Positions 45,509 through 54,846 are shown, counted from the first letter of the stretch. The stretch is 64,000 bases of DNA from CAZKUR01 sp964556005 (GCA_964556005.1 CAZKUR010000005.1:1-64000), one strand, 5' to 3'. Made by a program: numbers and translations. Notes: generated by a model not told the origin, from the letters alone.

Positions 45509-46837
45509 CTAAGTTAAGTCTCTCAAAACTTCCAAATATTTTATTTGAGTTTTTAGGCCGGGAATTTTCTCCCGGCTTCTTTTTAAATCAAATTTAACAT
45601 TCGACATTTTAAATAAATTATCTATTGCGTCAAACATATTGATTTGTGGAATTAATGAATCTCTTAAGTGATGAATTAGTTTTAAAGTTCTGAAACCGTC
45701 GAACCAATATTTTTTTTGATTTAATATTTGTTTTGAGTTGGCGGTGTTTGTTAGAATTTTTCCCCAACTCTCACTAAATTTTTGCTGAAGTAAAAAATTA
45801 TAAAGTTCAGTATTTATTTTCTTTGCTTCGGATAAATAATCATTCGCACTCTTTGATTCTTCGTTATAAAATACGTTATTCCATCTTTTTAATATTTCGA
45901 AAGAAACCGTATCGTAAAGAAAATATTCGGGATGTGTTTTAGCAAAAAATCTATTTACTCTTTGTCCTGTTCCAAATGGAACCCGCCAAGATTTTCTTGC
46001 CGACGGATAAATACAAGTCGATTTAATATAATCTATATTTACTATCTTCGAAAGTTTTTCTAAGAAATAAAAATCTTCTGCTGCCTTTTTTTTATTCATC
46101 CCGCCGATTTTAATGTAGCTTTCATAATCGCAAACCATCGTCGAACCAACCGTATGAAATGCATAAGGAGAGTTTGCATACATTAAACCCAAGACATAAT
46201 AACGAAGAAAAATTTCGTAACAAATTATTGCCTCTGCCGATTCTTTATTGTCAGGTATTTTATGTTCAAATTTTACGAAGCCTGCATGATAGCTTTTTTG
46301 ATTGAAAGTATCTGCAATTTCAGTTAGATAATTTTTATCAACCTGGCAATCTGCATCAAGACAAATTAATAATTTCTTTAAGGATGATTCGTAATTAAAA
46401 ATTTTTAAAGCGGCGTCCATTCCAATTTTTCGAGCTAAGCCGACACCAGCATCTTTAGCCGACAATACTTTCCCTTGAGAAGATGCGTCGATTAAAGCAA
46501 TTCTTAGACCTGAAGCGAGTAATTTTTCCTGAAAATTGTCAAAATGTCCTGTCATTTTTTTAATTATTGAGCTTAAATAATCAAGGGTTTTTTTGTTGTC
46601 GGCTTTAATATCTTCATTCGCTTTTTCAGAATTATTTACAACAAAAAGTAAAAGAGTAGTTGAAAAATATTTCCCATCATTTTCTGCAATTGAAGCGAAT
46701 AGGTCTTTTATATTCTCAGATTCGTTTATTGCCGGAATGACTATAACATTATCGATATTATCCAATCCCGCATGTTCAATATCTCTGTGGTCAGAAGAAT
46801 ATTTATTAAGATATTTTTTTACTTTTTCAGGAATCAT
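45509..46837 (-). CDS. Family 2-type glycosyltransferase
   Basis: 442 residues from the ATG at 46837 (MIPEKVKKYLNKY); a longer frame upstream adds 29 unsupported residues. NVIVIPAINESENIKDLF begins the GT-A domain and LLICLDADCQVDKNYLTEI carries the DxD-like metal site. HTVGSTMVCDYESYIKIGGMNKKKAAEDFYFLEKL is a typical acceptor and base segment. There is no clear membrane helix, so it is cytoplasmic or peripheral. The substrate is unknown. It is convergent with the lipoprotein gene. Confidence 0.8.
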   Translation of the reverse strand: MIPEKVKKYLNKYSSDHRDIEHAGLDNIDNVIVIPAINESENIKDLFASIAENDGKYFSTTLLLFVVNNSEKANEDIKADNKKTLDYLSSIIKKMTGHFDNFQEKLLASGLRIALIDASSQGKVLSAKDAGVGLARKIGMDAALKIFNYESSLKKLLICLDADCQVDKNYLTEIADTFNQKSYHAGFVKFEHKIPDNKESAEAIICYEIFLRYYVLGLMYANSPYAFHTVGSTMVCDYESYIKIGGMNKKKAAEDFYFLEKLSKIVNIDYIKSTCIYPSARKSWRVPFGTGQRVNRFFAKTHPEYFLYDTVSFEILKRWNNVFYNEESKSANDYLSEAKKINTELYNFLLQQKFSESWGKILTNTANSKQILNQKKYWFDGFRTLKLIHHLRDSLIPQINMFDAIDNLFKMSNVKFDLKRSREKIPGLKTQIKYLEVLRDLT

Positions 46838-47016
46838 TGGATAAAAAATAATATATTTTGGATGATAAATAAATTGAAAAATTGTTTGAACTTGTAAGAC
46901 AAGTAGATATAAGGATTGAACCAAATTTATTAATTCGAAATTATAATAATAGCCGGTTTATATAAACTGTTATGAAAGAGGGAAAAGTAATTTATACAGC
47001 ATAATGCATATCTTTT

Positions 47017-47916
47017 TTATGATGATTTTAATATAATTTCCTTTGCCTTCTCAAAATCCGGCCCGTCGATCCAATTTATCAAAACACCTTCACGTTCCAT
47101 CTTTCTAAACCATGTCATTTGCCTCTTTGCGAAATTGTGGATTGCACTATTGAGTTTCTGGAACATATCGTTATAATTTAATTCGCCGTTTAAATACTGT
47201 CCAACAAATTTGTATTCCAAACCAAAGAAATTTAATTTTTCATAACTCAAACCGGAATCAACCAGCGATTTTACTTCATCTATCATTCCTTCATCTAATC
47301 TTTTTTTTAATCTAGCAGTAATTCTATTTTTAATTTCATCACGTGGAAGCTTAACGCCTATTGTTAATGAATTTACAGGTATTTTAATATTTAAATCTCT
47401 TTCATTCGATTCTGCAATTAGAATGGCTCTGATTAATCTTTCCTTATCTTCAAGATCGGTTTTATTATGCTGATGCGGTTTTAACTTTAAAAGAATCTCC
47501 CGCAGTTCATTTAAATTTCTTTTCGATAATTCACCTTTTTTGTCAGTTTCAAATCCGGCTTTTTTTAATTTATAATTCTGTAAAACCGCACTCAGGTATA
47601 AACCTGTTCCTCCAACAAGAAAGGGTAATTTATTTCTTGAAGTTATTTCAGCAAACTTTTCATCGAATAATTTTACAAAGGAGAAAAGATTAAATTCTTC
47701 CGCCGGTTCTATAATATCTATTAAGTGATACTTTATTCTTTCTGAATCAACTTTGTAATCATTATAATCTTTGCCGGTTCCGATATCCATTCTTTTATAA
47801 ACCTGGCGGGAATCGGCAGAGATTATCTCACCGTTAAATTCGTGGGACAATTGAGCAGCTAATTTTGTTTTCCCGGTAGCAGTCGGGCCGAGAATTGTAA
47901 TAATATTATAATGCAT
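47017..47916 (-). CDS. miaA: tRNA dimethylallyltransferase MiaA
   Basis: 299 residues, full length. The P-loop LGPTATGKTKLA is at residues 9-20, followed by IISADSRQVYKRMDIGTGKD, LVGGTGLYLSAVL and the C-terminal FAKRQMTWFRKM. It transfers a dimethylallyl group to A37 of UNN-reading tRNAs. It lies 24 bases downstream of the histidine-kinase-like gene in the same direction, so read-through is likely. Confidence 0.95.
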   Translation of the reverse strand: MHYNIITILGPTATGKTKLAAQLSHEFNGEIISADSRQVYKRMDIGTGKDYNDYKVDSERIKYHLIDIIEPAEEFNLFSFVKLFDEKFAEITSRNKLPFLVGGTGLYLSAVLQNYKLKKAGFETDKKGELSKRNLNELREILLKLKPHQHNKTDLEDKERLIRAILIAESNERDLNIKIPVNSLTIGVKLPRDEIKNRITARLKKRLDEGMIDEVKSLVDSGLSYEKLNFFGLEYKFVGQYLNGELNYNDMFQKLNSAIHNFAKRQMTWFRKMEREGVLINWIDGPDFEKAKEIILKSS

Positions 47917-47940
47917 TAAGCATTACTGTAAAATTTTAAT

Positions 47941-49956
47941 TCAGCCGGAAAACGGCAGAGAAATAGTAAATGTTGAACCTTCACCGTGTATTGAGTAAAC
48001 TTCAATTTTACCGCCGTGAGCTTTTACGATTCCCTTTGCAATAGTAAGTCCAAGCCCGCCTGCTTCAAATTTATTGTAAGAAAAGTAAGGATCGAATATC
48101 CTCTCTTTTATATCGCTGTCTATCCCGGTGCCTTCGTCTTTGAATTCCAGCTTTAAAAGATTATTCCCGAGATAAGTTGAGACATAAAGATCACCGCCGT
48201 AGGGCATAGCATCGCAGGCGTTTTTGGTAATCTGGAAACACGCCTGGTAAAAGAGATTTTTTTCTATGTTTACTTCCGCATCGCCTTCAAACTTTTTATA
48301 CAATTTTACATTCCTTGATTCAACATAATCGGACAGAAGTTCGAGAACCTCATCCATCACTACCTTAAAATTCATTAAATGCGTTTCCATGTCAATTTCA
48401 TTGAATGAGAAATCGAATGTTGTTTGAAGCATTCCCTGTATGCTTTCGGCATGCCTTGAGATAAGGTCGAGTATTCTGCCCACTTCTTCTTCCTCTATTT
48501 TCTTCTTTAAGAGTGAAGAATAATGCTTGATGGTTAGGACAGGTGTTTTGATATCGTTCTGCAAAAGGGAAGCAATTTTTTTGATGTTTTCGGAATTTGT
48601 TTTCATAGTCAATTTCTCTAATGCATTTGCTTTTTCTATTGCCGCAGAAAAATTGTCCGATACTAAGGCCAGTATTTTTTGGTCCGTGCTGGAAAAAGCA
48701 TTTTTAAAATTGTTAATTAAATTTATTACGCCTAAAGGAGTTCCCACTTCATTGAAAATCGGTACTACAAGAAATGAAGTGATCAAAAAATTTCTTTCCG
48801 TATCGGCGGGATTAAAACGCAAATCCTTCTCCAAATCTTTCAGGTTAATAATTTCATTATTTGTAATTGCCTTTTCGGAAATTTCCCGGCTGATTTCAAG
48901 ATTTAAAGCAATTGAATAACTTCCTACGAATTTTTTAGCTTTCTCAATGGAATTAGAGGTCGGCAATATTAAAACCCAACCGAATTCTGCATTTGAAGAT
49001 TTTATTGAAAGATCGATGATAGCATTGCCGACTTCGGAAAGATTAGAAGCATAAATCAATTTCTTGGACTCTTTCAGCATTTCCTGGAGCTTTTCGGGTT
49101 CCAATTCGTCTTCCTGAGTTTTAACAGCGTCTTTCAATTCAGGAGTTTCTTCTTCTTCAAAATCCGGATGAAAAATTTCTTCCTGCGGCGGAGTTAATTC
49201 CGCAGGTTCGTCGAACTTAGGAGATTCTTCCTCCGGCACAGGATTTTTTTCAACATTTTCAGGTTCCGCCGATTCTACTTTTAACTCAATGCTGTCATCG
49301 CTTTCTAAATTTAAATTAAAATCCAGATCGAAGTCTAATTTTTCAATTTCTTCATCAAGATTATATTGACCTGAAAATTCCGGTAATTCTTCCAGATTAT
49401 CTTCAAGTTCATTACCGGTTTCTTTTGCTTCGGAATTTTCTTCTTCCAGTTCTTTCTCTTGGACAGGAATGTCTTTTATCTTTATTGTATCTTTTTCCAG
49501 GTCGAACGGAATTTTATTTACCTTGAGGTTCTCTGGGGTTGTATTGACTGTATTGTTATAATCATTAAAATTAAATCTTTCGATGTTTTGTTTAACGGAA
49601 GGAAATTTTTCAATTAACATTTTAAGGTCTTTTGACCTTAACTTGTAAAGAATGCAATCGGTGTTGGCTACTGCTGAGGATTGCCGTTTGGAATTTTCGA
49701 GCAATTCTTTTTCACCAAAAAAATCTTTTTTATTTTTAGTGATAAAATCCCTTCCTCTTGCCCCTGTAAATTTCAGCTTTACTTCGCCCTCGATTACCAA
49801 ATAGAAATATTGGCTTTTATCATCTGATTGGTAAATTATATCGCCCTCACTAAAACTTTCGAAATTTTTAGAAAGAGGCTTTAATGATTTTTTTGTTGAA
49901 ATTCCTGTAAACAGTGCATTATCCGATATTGTATATGTATCTTTAACTGAGGACAT
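47941..49956 (-). CDS. cNMP-binding / GAF / histidine-kinase-like protein lacking the phosphoacceptor His
   Basis: 671 residues. About 20-125 is a cyclic-nucleotide-binding-like domain (FSEGDIIYQSDDKSQYFYLVIEGEVKLKF). An acidic, Glu/Asp-rich linker covers about 150-300. A GAF domain follows at about 300-450. In the dimerisation helix the H-box reads LLQNDIKTPVLTI, where His is replaced by Asn467. The ATP-binding domain is intact: NACDAM (N box), DEGTGID (G1), GGLGLTIAKGIV (G2). It may bind ATP without autophosphorylation, or phosphorylate elsewhere; the next His is H478. miaA is 24 bases downstream. Confidence 0.85.
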   Translation of the reverse strand: MSSVKDTYTISDNALFTGISTKKSLKPLSKNFESFSEGDIIYQSDDKSQYFYLVIEGEVKLKFTGARGRDFITKNKKDFFGEKELLENSKRQSSAVANTDCILYKLRSKDLKMLIEKFPSVKQNIERFNFNDYNNTVNTTPENLKVNKIPFDLEKDTIKIKDIPVQEKELEEENSEAKETGNELEDNLEELPEFSGQYNLDEEIEKLDFDLDFNLNLESDDSIELKVESAEPENVEKNPVPEEESPKFDEPAELTPPQEEIFHPDFEEEETPELKDAVKTQEDELEPEKLQEMLKESKKLIYASNLSEVGNAIIDLSIKSSNAEFGWVLILPTSNSIEKAKKFVGSYSIALNLEISREISEKAITNNEIINLKDLEKDLRFNPADTERNFLITSFLVVPIFNEVGTPLGVINLINNFKNAFSSTDQKILALVSDNFSAAIEKANALEKLTMKTNSENIKKIASLLQNDIKTPVLTIKHYSSLLKKKIEEEEVGRILDLISRHAESIQGMLQTTFDFSFNEIDMETHLMNFKVVMDEVLELLSDYVESRNVKLYKKFEGDAEVNIEKNLFYQACFQITKNACDAMPYGGDLYVSTYLGNNLLKLEFKDEGTGIDSDIKERIFDPYFSYNKFEAGGLGLTIAKGIVKAHGGKIEVYSIHGEGSTFTISLPFSG

Positions 49957-50152
49957 CGCGATATGTTTTTATTCTAAGGGGATTATTCATGTAATAATAT
50001 ATTATATCAATAGTTATAATTAATTCACTTAAAAATGAAAATTAACTCATTATTATGTAGAAATACAAATATATGAGTTTCTTAAGTCTTTTTTTAATAC
50101 TAAAAACAAATCACCTTTTGATGATATGTATGTTAAAATTTCCGAAAAAATC

Positions 50153-50175
50153 TTACCTTTGTTGTTACAAAGTAA
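50153..50175. promoter_or_regulatory. Promoter-like box overlapping a palindrome upstream of the sigma factor gene
   Basis: TACCTTTG at 50154-50161 fits the Bacteroidota -7 box TAnnTTTG; the -33 element about 20 bases upstream is weak. TTACCTTTGT and ACAAAGTAA (50167-50175) are inverted copies with one bulged C, so a dimeric regulator could bind over the box. It lies 70 bases before the sigma factor start. Confidence 0.4.
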
Positions 50176-50244
50176 TGAAATTTGTACAATTTATATACCA
50201 AAATTATTCACTTTTAGAATCCAACACAAAAATTCTGCATCTTA

Positions 50245-50805
50245 TTGAACGAAAACGATTTAATATTTCAGGCACAACAAGGCGATAGAAAAGCTTTAGC
50301 CGAATTAGTAAAAAATTACGAGCAAACAGTTTATAATTTCTCTTTTAAAATCTGCAGGGATAAAGAGAAAGCGGAAAACATAATGCAGGAGACTTTTCTA
50401 AGTATGGTGAAGTCTCTGTATCAATTCGACGGTAAGTCAAAATTATCAACCTGGCTGTATCGCATTGTTGCAAACCATTGCCTGATGCAGGCAAGAAAAG
50501 AGAAGAACAGGTCCTTCGTTTCACTTGATAATGAGGACAGTTTGTATGAAGATAAATATACTGCCGATTGGAGTTACATTCCTTTTAAAAGTGTTGAAAA
50601 CGATGAAATGAAGAAGATTCTGGATGATGCTATTTCAAGGCTTTCACCGGAATACAGGATGGTTTTTTTATTAAGAGATGTTGAAGGCCTTTCAACTGAG
50701 GAGACTGCAAAGGCTACGGATTTATCGGTTCCAGCAGTCAAGTCACGGCTTCATAGAGCTAGAGCATTTTTAAGAAATGAAATAATCGAGGCATCAAAAA
50801 AATGA
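50245..50805 (+). CDS. ECF RNA polymerase sigma factor
   Basis: 186 residues from a TTG at 50245; no better start lies near. Region 2 spans about 8-85 (DLIFQAQQGDRKALAELVKNYEQTVYNFSFKICRD, MQETFLSMVKSLYQFDGKSKLSTWLYRIVAN) and region 4 about 125-180 (LSPEYRMVFLLRDVEGLSTEETAKATDLSVPAVKSRLHRARAFL). The next gene, overlapping by 4 bases, encodes a zinc-type anti-sigma factor, so this pair is a regulatory module. The regulon is unknown. Confidence 0.92.
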   Translation: MNENDLIFQAQQGDRKALAELVKNYEQTVYNFSFKICRDKEKAENIMQETFLSMVKSLYQFDGKSKLSTWLYRIVANHCLMQARKEKNRSFVSLDNEDSLYEDKYTADWSYIPFKSVENDEMKKILDDAISRLSPEYRMVFLLRDVEGLSTEETAKATDLSVPAVKSRLHRARAFLRNEIIEASKK

Positions 50806-51044
50806 GTGAAGAAAAAGTTACCTGCAAAGAAGTAATGAAGCATATTTGCGAAAGTCTCGGCGAAGATCTGGAATCGGACCATTGCCGCGCAATAAAAGCA
50901 CATCTTGACGAATGTGAAGGATGCCAGAGTTATTTCAAAACCGTTGAGCTTACGATTGATTATTATAAAAAATATAATGTTGAGCTTCCCGAAAAGGCAC
51001 ACAATAAGTTAATGTCTATTCTTAAGCTTGATGATAAAGACTGA
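50802..51044 (+). CDS. Zinc-finger (zf-HC2) anti-sigma factor
   Basis: 80 residues, soluble with no membrane helix. DHCRAIKAHLDECEGCQSYF carries the H34-x3-C38-x2-C41 zinc site, and the earlier Cys28 (or His27) may complete it. Such ZAS proteins hold the sigma factor until a redox or metal signal acts. It overlaps the sigma gene by ATGA, so the two are translationally coupled. OsmC and FmdB-type genes follow and may be part of the response. Confidence 0.85.
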   Translation: MSEEKVTCKEVMKHICESLGEDLESDHCRAIKAHLDECEGCQSYFKTVELTIDYYKKYNVELPEKAHNKLMSILKLDDKD

Positions 51045-51127
51045 ATAATTTTTACAAATCTTCCCTTAATTGAAACCAAATTCATTTCAAATCATCACAC
51101 CTATTTCGATAAATAAACTTTTTAATA

Positions 51128-51565
51128 ATGGAAAATTTTCATTTATACTCTACATCATTGGAGTGGAATAAAGGCAGAATCGGAACTTTGAGCGCTCCGG
51201 GTTTGGATAATATTAAAATTGCAACTCCTCCGGAATTTGAAAAAGGAGTTCCAAATACATGGTCGCCGGAACATCTTTATGTAGCATCTGTAAATTCCTG
51301 TTTGATGACGACATTTCTTGCTATTGCAGAAAATTCGAAATTAAGCTTTGAGTCGTTCCACTGTGATGCGGTAGGGAAACTTGAAAAAGTCGATGGGAAA
51401 TTTGTAATCAGCGAGATTGAATTGAATCCTCAGTTGGTAATTACTTTTGAAAAAGATACGGACAGGGCACTCAGGATTATTGAAAAATCCGAGAGCAATT
51501 GTTTAATATCAAATTCAATAAAAACAAAAATAATTTTATCCCCGGAAATATCAGTAAAAAAATAG
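51128..51565 (+). CDS. OsmC-family peroxiredoxin-like protein
   Basis: 145 residues. The two redox cysteines are at C58 (YVASVNSCLMTTFLAIA) and C125 (ESNCLISNSIKTKI), as in OsmC/Ohr proteins. The N-terminus matches the SAND-like core strand. It probably reduces organic peroxides, or is a related thiol enzyme. It lies 83 bases after the anti-sigma gene and 12 before the FmdB-type gene. Confidence 0.88.
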   Translation: MENFHLYSTSLEWNKGRIGTLSAPGLDNIKIATPPEFEKGVPNTWSPEHLYVASVNSCLMTTFLAIAENSKLSFESFHCDAVGKLEKVDGKFVISEIELNPQLVITFEKDTDRALRIIEKSESNCLISNSIKTKIILSPEISVKK

Positions 51566-51577
51566 GAGAAATAAATA

Positions 51578-51814
51578 ATGCCGGTATATGAATATCATTG
51601 TACAAATTGCAATAAGAAGTTTGAAATTTTTCATAAATCTACGCACAGCAACGAAGAAGTAATTTGCCCGGAATGCAAATCGAAGGAAAATAAAAGACTA
51701 TTCTCTACTTTTAGTGCAACATTTAATGGATCATCAGGAAGTTCTTCTTTCAGTGACAGCAATGATTCTGCCCCAACAGGCGGCTGTGCTTCTGGAATGT
51801 GCGGATTGAATTAA
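51578..51814 (+). CDS. FmdB-type zinc-ribbon protein
   Basis: 78 residues. The zinc ribbon is C8-x2-C11 and C30-x2-C33 (YEYHCTNCNKKFEIFHK, VICPECKSK). A Ser/Asn/Gly-rich tail ends CASGMCGLN. It is probably a small nucleic-acid or protein-binding factor of the FmdB family, whose function is not defined. AGGAGAAATAA before the ATG supports the start. It shares a transcript with OsmC. Confidence 0.9.
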   Translation: MPVYEYHCTNCNKKFEIFHKSTHSNEEVICPECKSKENKRLFSTFSATFNGSSGSSSFSDSNDSAPTGGCASGMCGLN

Positions 51815-51843
51815 CTATCTGATAAGTTTGGTAAGACTGAGTA

Positions 51844-53916
51844 TCACTTCAATAAAATGGTTTTTATGGTTTTTGTGAATTTGTCTGTTTTCAGTCTTAC
51901 CAAATAAACTCCGCTTGCCAGATTTTTTCCTTCGATAATAACAAAATACCTGCCGCGTTGCCGTTCACCCTCATAAATGGTTCTAACTTCTCTTCCGAGT
52001 ATGTCGTAAAGTATTATAGAAACTTTTGAATCGACCGGCAATTCGTATTGTATCGTCGATGTAATGTTGAAAGGGTTGGGGAAAATTTGAAATTGGTAAT
52101 CGTCCGTTAATTGTTCCAAAACAGGCATAGTTGTTTTAAATATACCACTATTATATGTCCCGATAAATAAAATACCATCTGATGTAGATGTCATACAATT
52201 AATATATCCCGGAGATCCAATGGAAATATCACCGTTTATATTCTCCCAGGTAGAGCCGTTATTAATTGACCTGAAAATTCCTTCTTCTGTTATAATAAAA
52301 AGATCACCTGTTTGATTACTATATATTGATTTAATATCGTAAAATTCTTTTTGACCGCCGTTTATCTGAAACCAGGATAAGCCATTATTTGCAGAATGAA
52401 AAATACCGCCATTGAATCGCGTCCCTGTCAGTATTTCACCGCTTGGAGTAATATTTAATGAAGTAATATATTCATTTGTTAAACCGGGATTATTATCATT
52501 CCAGCTTAATCCGTTATCCGTCGATTTCACTAATTCGCCCCAGCCGCCGATAAAAATATAACCATTCTTTTTTATTGTAATATCATTAACAAATAAACTA
52601 TCAATTCCTATATTTACTTTTTCCCAAAGTTCTCCGTTATCAATAGATTTGTAAATAGAATACTGTGAAGCAGCATAAATATCATCGTTTGTATTGATAG
52701 CTAATGAATGTATAAAATTGCCCGTTATACCGAAATTTGCTTTAGTCCAGCTAATCCCATTATCCTGCGATCGAATGATACCTAAATCAGTGGCTGCAAA
52801 AATGTAACCTTGAGAATTTATTTCGATATCGTATGCCCAGGAAATATTACTGTTAATTAATTCCCAATGATTGCCTAAATCAGAAGACTTAAATATTCCG
52901 TTCGTAGTACCTGCAAATAAATTTCCATTTTTATCAAACCTTAATGTTCGAATTGATGTATTTAGGATCCCGGTATTATTCTGTTCCCAATCTTTACCAT
53001 CTGTTGAAAAGTAAAATCCGTTTGAAGTGCCGATAAAAATATTCTCGATGGAATTGGTAATTAAATCATTTATGTACACGTATTGAAATTCATCGGTTAC
53101 CTTTTCCCAGCTTTCACCTTTATCGGAGGACATATATATTAAATAATTCGAGCAAGCATAAATATTTCCGCTTCCCGATTCAGTTAAAATTAAAGGTGAA
53201 ACCATATTCTGGTCATCGATTCTAATAAATCTCCAGCTTTCACCGTTATCAGTAGATTTTACAATGCCATCCGGTGTACCGGCAAATATATCGTCATCAG
53301 AATCTATCAAGATTGGCCAAAAATTATTTATAGTGTCATTTACGACTACGTGCTGCCATTTTAAACCCCCATCCCGGCTGAAGTAAAAACCATTAGCGGC
53401 TGTATAATAAATATATCCTTTGTAATCTATTCCAATCGAGAGAATTGAATAATGAATAGATGTATCGCTATTTATCTTTTCCCAGTTTTCACCATCATCG
53501 ATCGATTTAAAAATACCGGAATCATTACCTAAATATATATTGTCCCCTTTGTCGATAAATAAGGCTTCTATTCCTAAATCATATTTTACATTAAAAGTTA
53601 TGCTAATCCAATTTGTTCCCTGATCAGTAGATTCATATAACGCTTCATTTGTGCCTGCAAATATTTCTCCCTTTGTGTTTTTAGCCAGACTATGTACTTC
53701 AGAAAAAGGGAAATTTTTAATATGATCCCAGGTTTTACCTTTATCGATAGATTTAAATAATCCTTTACCTCGGGTGCCGGCAAATAAATTACCGTTATCG
53801 TCTAATAGTAATGAAAGAATATCTCCACCGTACGGTCCGTTTGTTTGATGCCAGGAAATTTGTGCTTCTGTTAGGAAGGTTAATATTAAAAATATTATAA
53901 AAATAAATTTCTTCAT
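51844..53916 (-). CDS. Large T9SS-exported beta-propeller protein
   Basis: 690 residues from the ATG at 53916 (MKKFIFIIF; GGGAGA upstream); a longer frame adds 13 residues without a signal start. The signal peptide is FIFIIFLILTFLTEAQ. More than ten blades of the type GNLFAGTRGKGLFKSIDKGKTWDHI, then DDGENWEKI and DNGESWRFI, make a two-domain propeller like the PSII stability factor or BNR proteins. The C-terminus (FPNPFNITSTIQYELPV...LASGVYLVRLKTDKFTKTIKTILLK) is a type A sorting domain. It probably binds a surface or extracellular partner. Confidence 0.88.
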   Translation of the reverse strand: MKKFIFIIFLILTFLTEAQISWHQTNGPYGGDILSLLLDDNGNLFAGTRGKGLFKSIDKGKTWDHIKNFPFSEVHSLAKNTKGEIFAGTNEALYESTDQGTNWISITFNVKYDLGIEALFIDKGDNIYLGNDSGIFKSIDDGENWEKINSDTSIHYSILSIGIDYKGYIYYTAANGFYFSRDGGLKWQHVVVNDTINNFWPILIDSDDDIFAGTPDGIVKSTDNGESWRFIRIDDQNMVSPLILTESGSGNIYACSNYLIYMSSDKGESWEKVTDEFQYVYINDLITNSIENIFIGTSNGFYFSTDGKDWEQNNTGILNTSIRTLRFDKNGNLFAGTTNGIFKSSDLGNHWELINSNISWAYDIEINSQGYIFAATDLGIIRSQDNGISWTKANFGITGNFIHSLAINTNDDIYAASQYSIYKSIDNGELWEKVNIGIDSLFVNDITIKKNGYIFIGGWGELVKSTDNGLSWNDNNPGLTNEYITSLNITPSGEILTGTRFNGGIFHSANNGLSWFQINGGQKEFYDIKSIYSNQTGDLFIITEEGIFRSINNGSTWENINGDISIGSPGYINCMTSTSDGILFIGTYNSGIFKTTMPVLEQLTDDYQFQIFPNPFNITSTIQYELPVDSKVSIILYDILGREVRTIYEGERQRGRYFVIIEGKNLASGVYLVRLKTDKFTKTIKTILLK

Positions 53917-54123
53917 TTTTCTCCCTGCTTTGTGCCGCCTTAATTTTATTCTCAATATAAAATTATGAAATATTTTTAAATATTGAAATGTTGATATGGA
54001 ATGATTTGGTTAATGTAAAATAAGTACTCTACCTTATTTAATGCAATTGTTTGAGTATGAAATTGGTAAGGTATATAATTTTCTTCTGAAACCTTATTGA
54101 ATACCTTCCGGGATTCTTTATTT

Positions 54124-54170
54124 TCCGTGGTTCATTTTCACCGGTCGAAGACTCCGTTGGAGTCCACGGA
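54124..54170. repeat. Palindrome beside the unresolved gap
   Basis: TCCGTGG (54124-54130) faces CCACGGA (54164-54170), and an inner ACTCC-GTT-GGAGT sits at 54151-54163. The sequence continues toward the N run with GACGAGATTTCATCCGG. It is probably part of a dispersed repeat whose copies broke the assembly here. Confidence 0.5.
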
Positions 54171-54209
54171 CTCTGACGAGATTTCATCCGGTGTTATTCA
54201 CGTTCATCT

Positions 54210-54309
54210 NNNNNNNNNNNNNNNNNNNNNNNNNNNNNNNNNNNNNNNNNNNNNNNNNNNNNNNNNNNNNNNNNNNNNNNNNNNNNNNNNNNNNNNNNNN
54301 NNNNNNNNN
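54210..54309. other. 100-base N gap (scaffold join)
   Basis: A run of exactly 100 N. The flanks do not overlap each other, unlike the gap at 60572, so real sequence is missing here. The true length is unknown; 100 is a placeholder value. Confidence 0.97.
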
Positions 54310-54419
54310 AAGATCATTTCCTTAATATATCTGTAAATTTCTTAATTTCATTTCTAGTGCGATCAGGCTATGGATAGCTCATGATTTTCCGGCAACACGA
54401 AGTGATGCAATATGAATAA

Positions 54420-54480
54420 CCATGTGTGAAACACATGGGGAAAAACTGAACATAAATCGAGTGAACTCTGAAAGAGTTCA
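54420..54480. repeat. Two GAA-triloop hairpins
   Basis: CCATGTGT-GAA-ACACATGG (54420-54438) and TGAACTCT-GAA-AGAGTTCA (54462-54480) are both perfect 8-base stems with the same 3-base loop. The 23 bases between hold an A-rich stretch. The repeated design suggests a dispersed short palindromic repeat rather than a terminator. Confidence 0.6.
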
Positions 54481-54646
54481 ATAGTGAAGGTGATGCAAAT
54501 TAAAAAAGATAACACGCATTAAAGTCAATCTAATGTATTTGTAAAAGATTAGAATATTTCACTTAATTTAAAGCGCTCATTATAAAAGAAGGCTGATGAT
54601 TTACCACTTAACTTAGAAACTGAAATTACGCACAACGCTACAAAAC

Positions 54647-54846
54647 TGTCATTCTGAAAGAATCTTGTTATCATTTATGAGTCCGCTCTATAAAGGTTAC
54701 TTTGATGAAAAAATGTTTTGATTATCGTTCAAATTCATAGACTAAAAATTCAATTTTAGGCTTCTTAGAGCGGATCTATACATAAAAACAAATCTTAATA
54801 AAATAATGAATTCGTCTAAAATCTGACAAGATTCCTTCTGAATGAC
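54647..54846. repeat. 200-base MITE-like element with inverted ends
   Basis: The left end TGTCATTCTGAAAGAATC and the right end GATTCCTTCTGAATGAC are inverted copies with about one mismatch (54647-54669 and 54826-54846). An inner perfect inverted pair TCCGCTCTA / TAGAGCGGA is at 54682-54690 and 54766-54774. No ORF of note lies inside. It resembles a non-autonomous transposable element; no transposase is in the window. Confidence 0.65.

Noticed and set aside
49957..50244. Small gene between the kinase and sigma genes (50073-50288 frame)
   Set aside because: The frame overlaps the sigma start and has no recognisable product. The region looks like promoter DNA.
54097..54336. ORF spanning the N gap at 54210
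   Set aside because: It has 34 unknown residues and no family on either side. It is not a real gene call.
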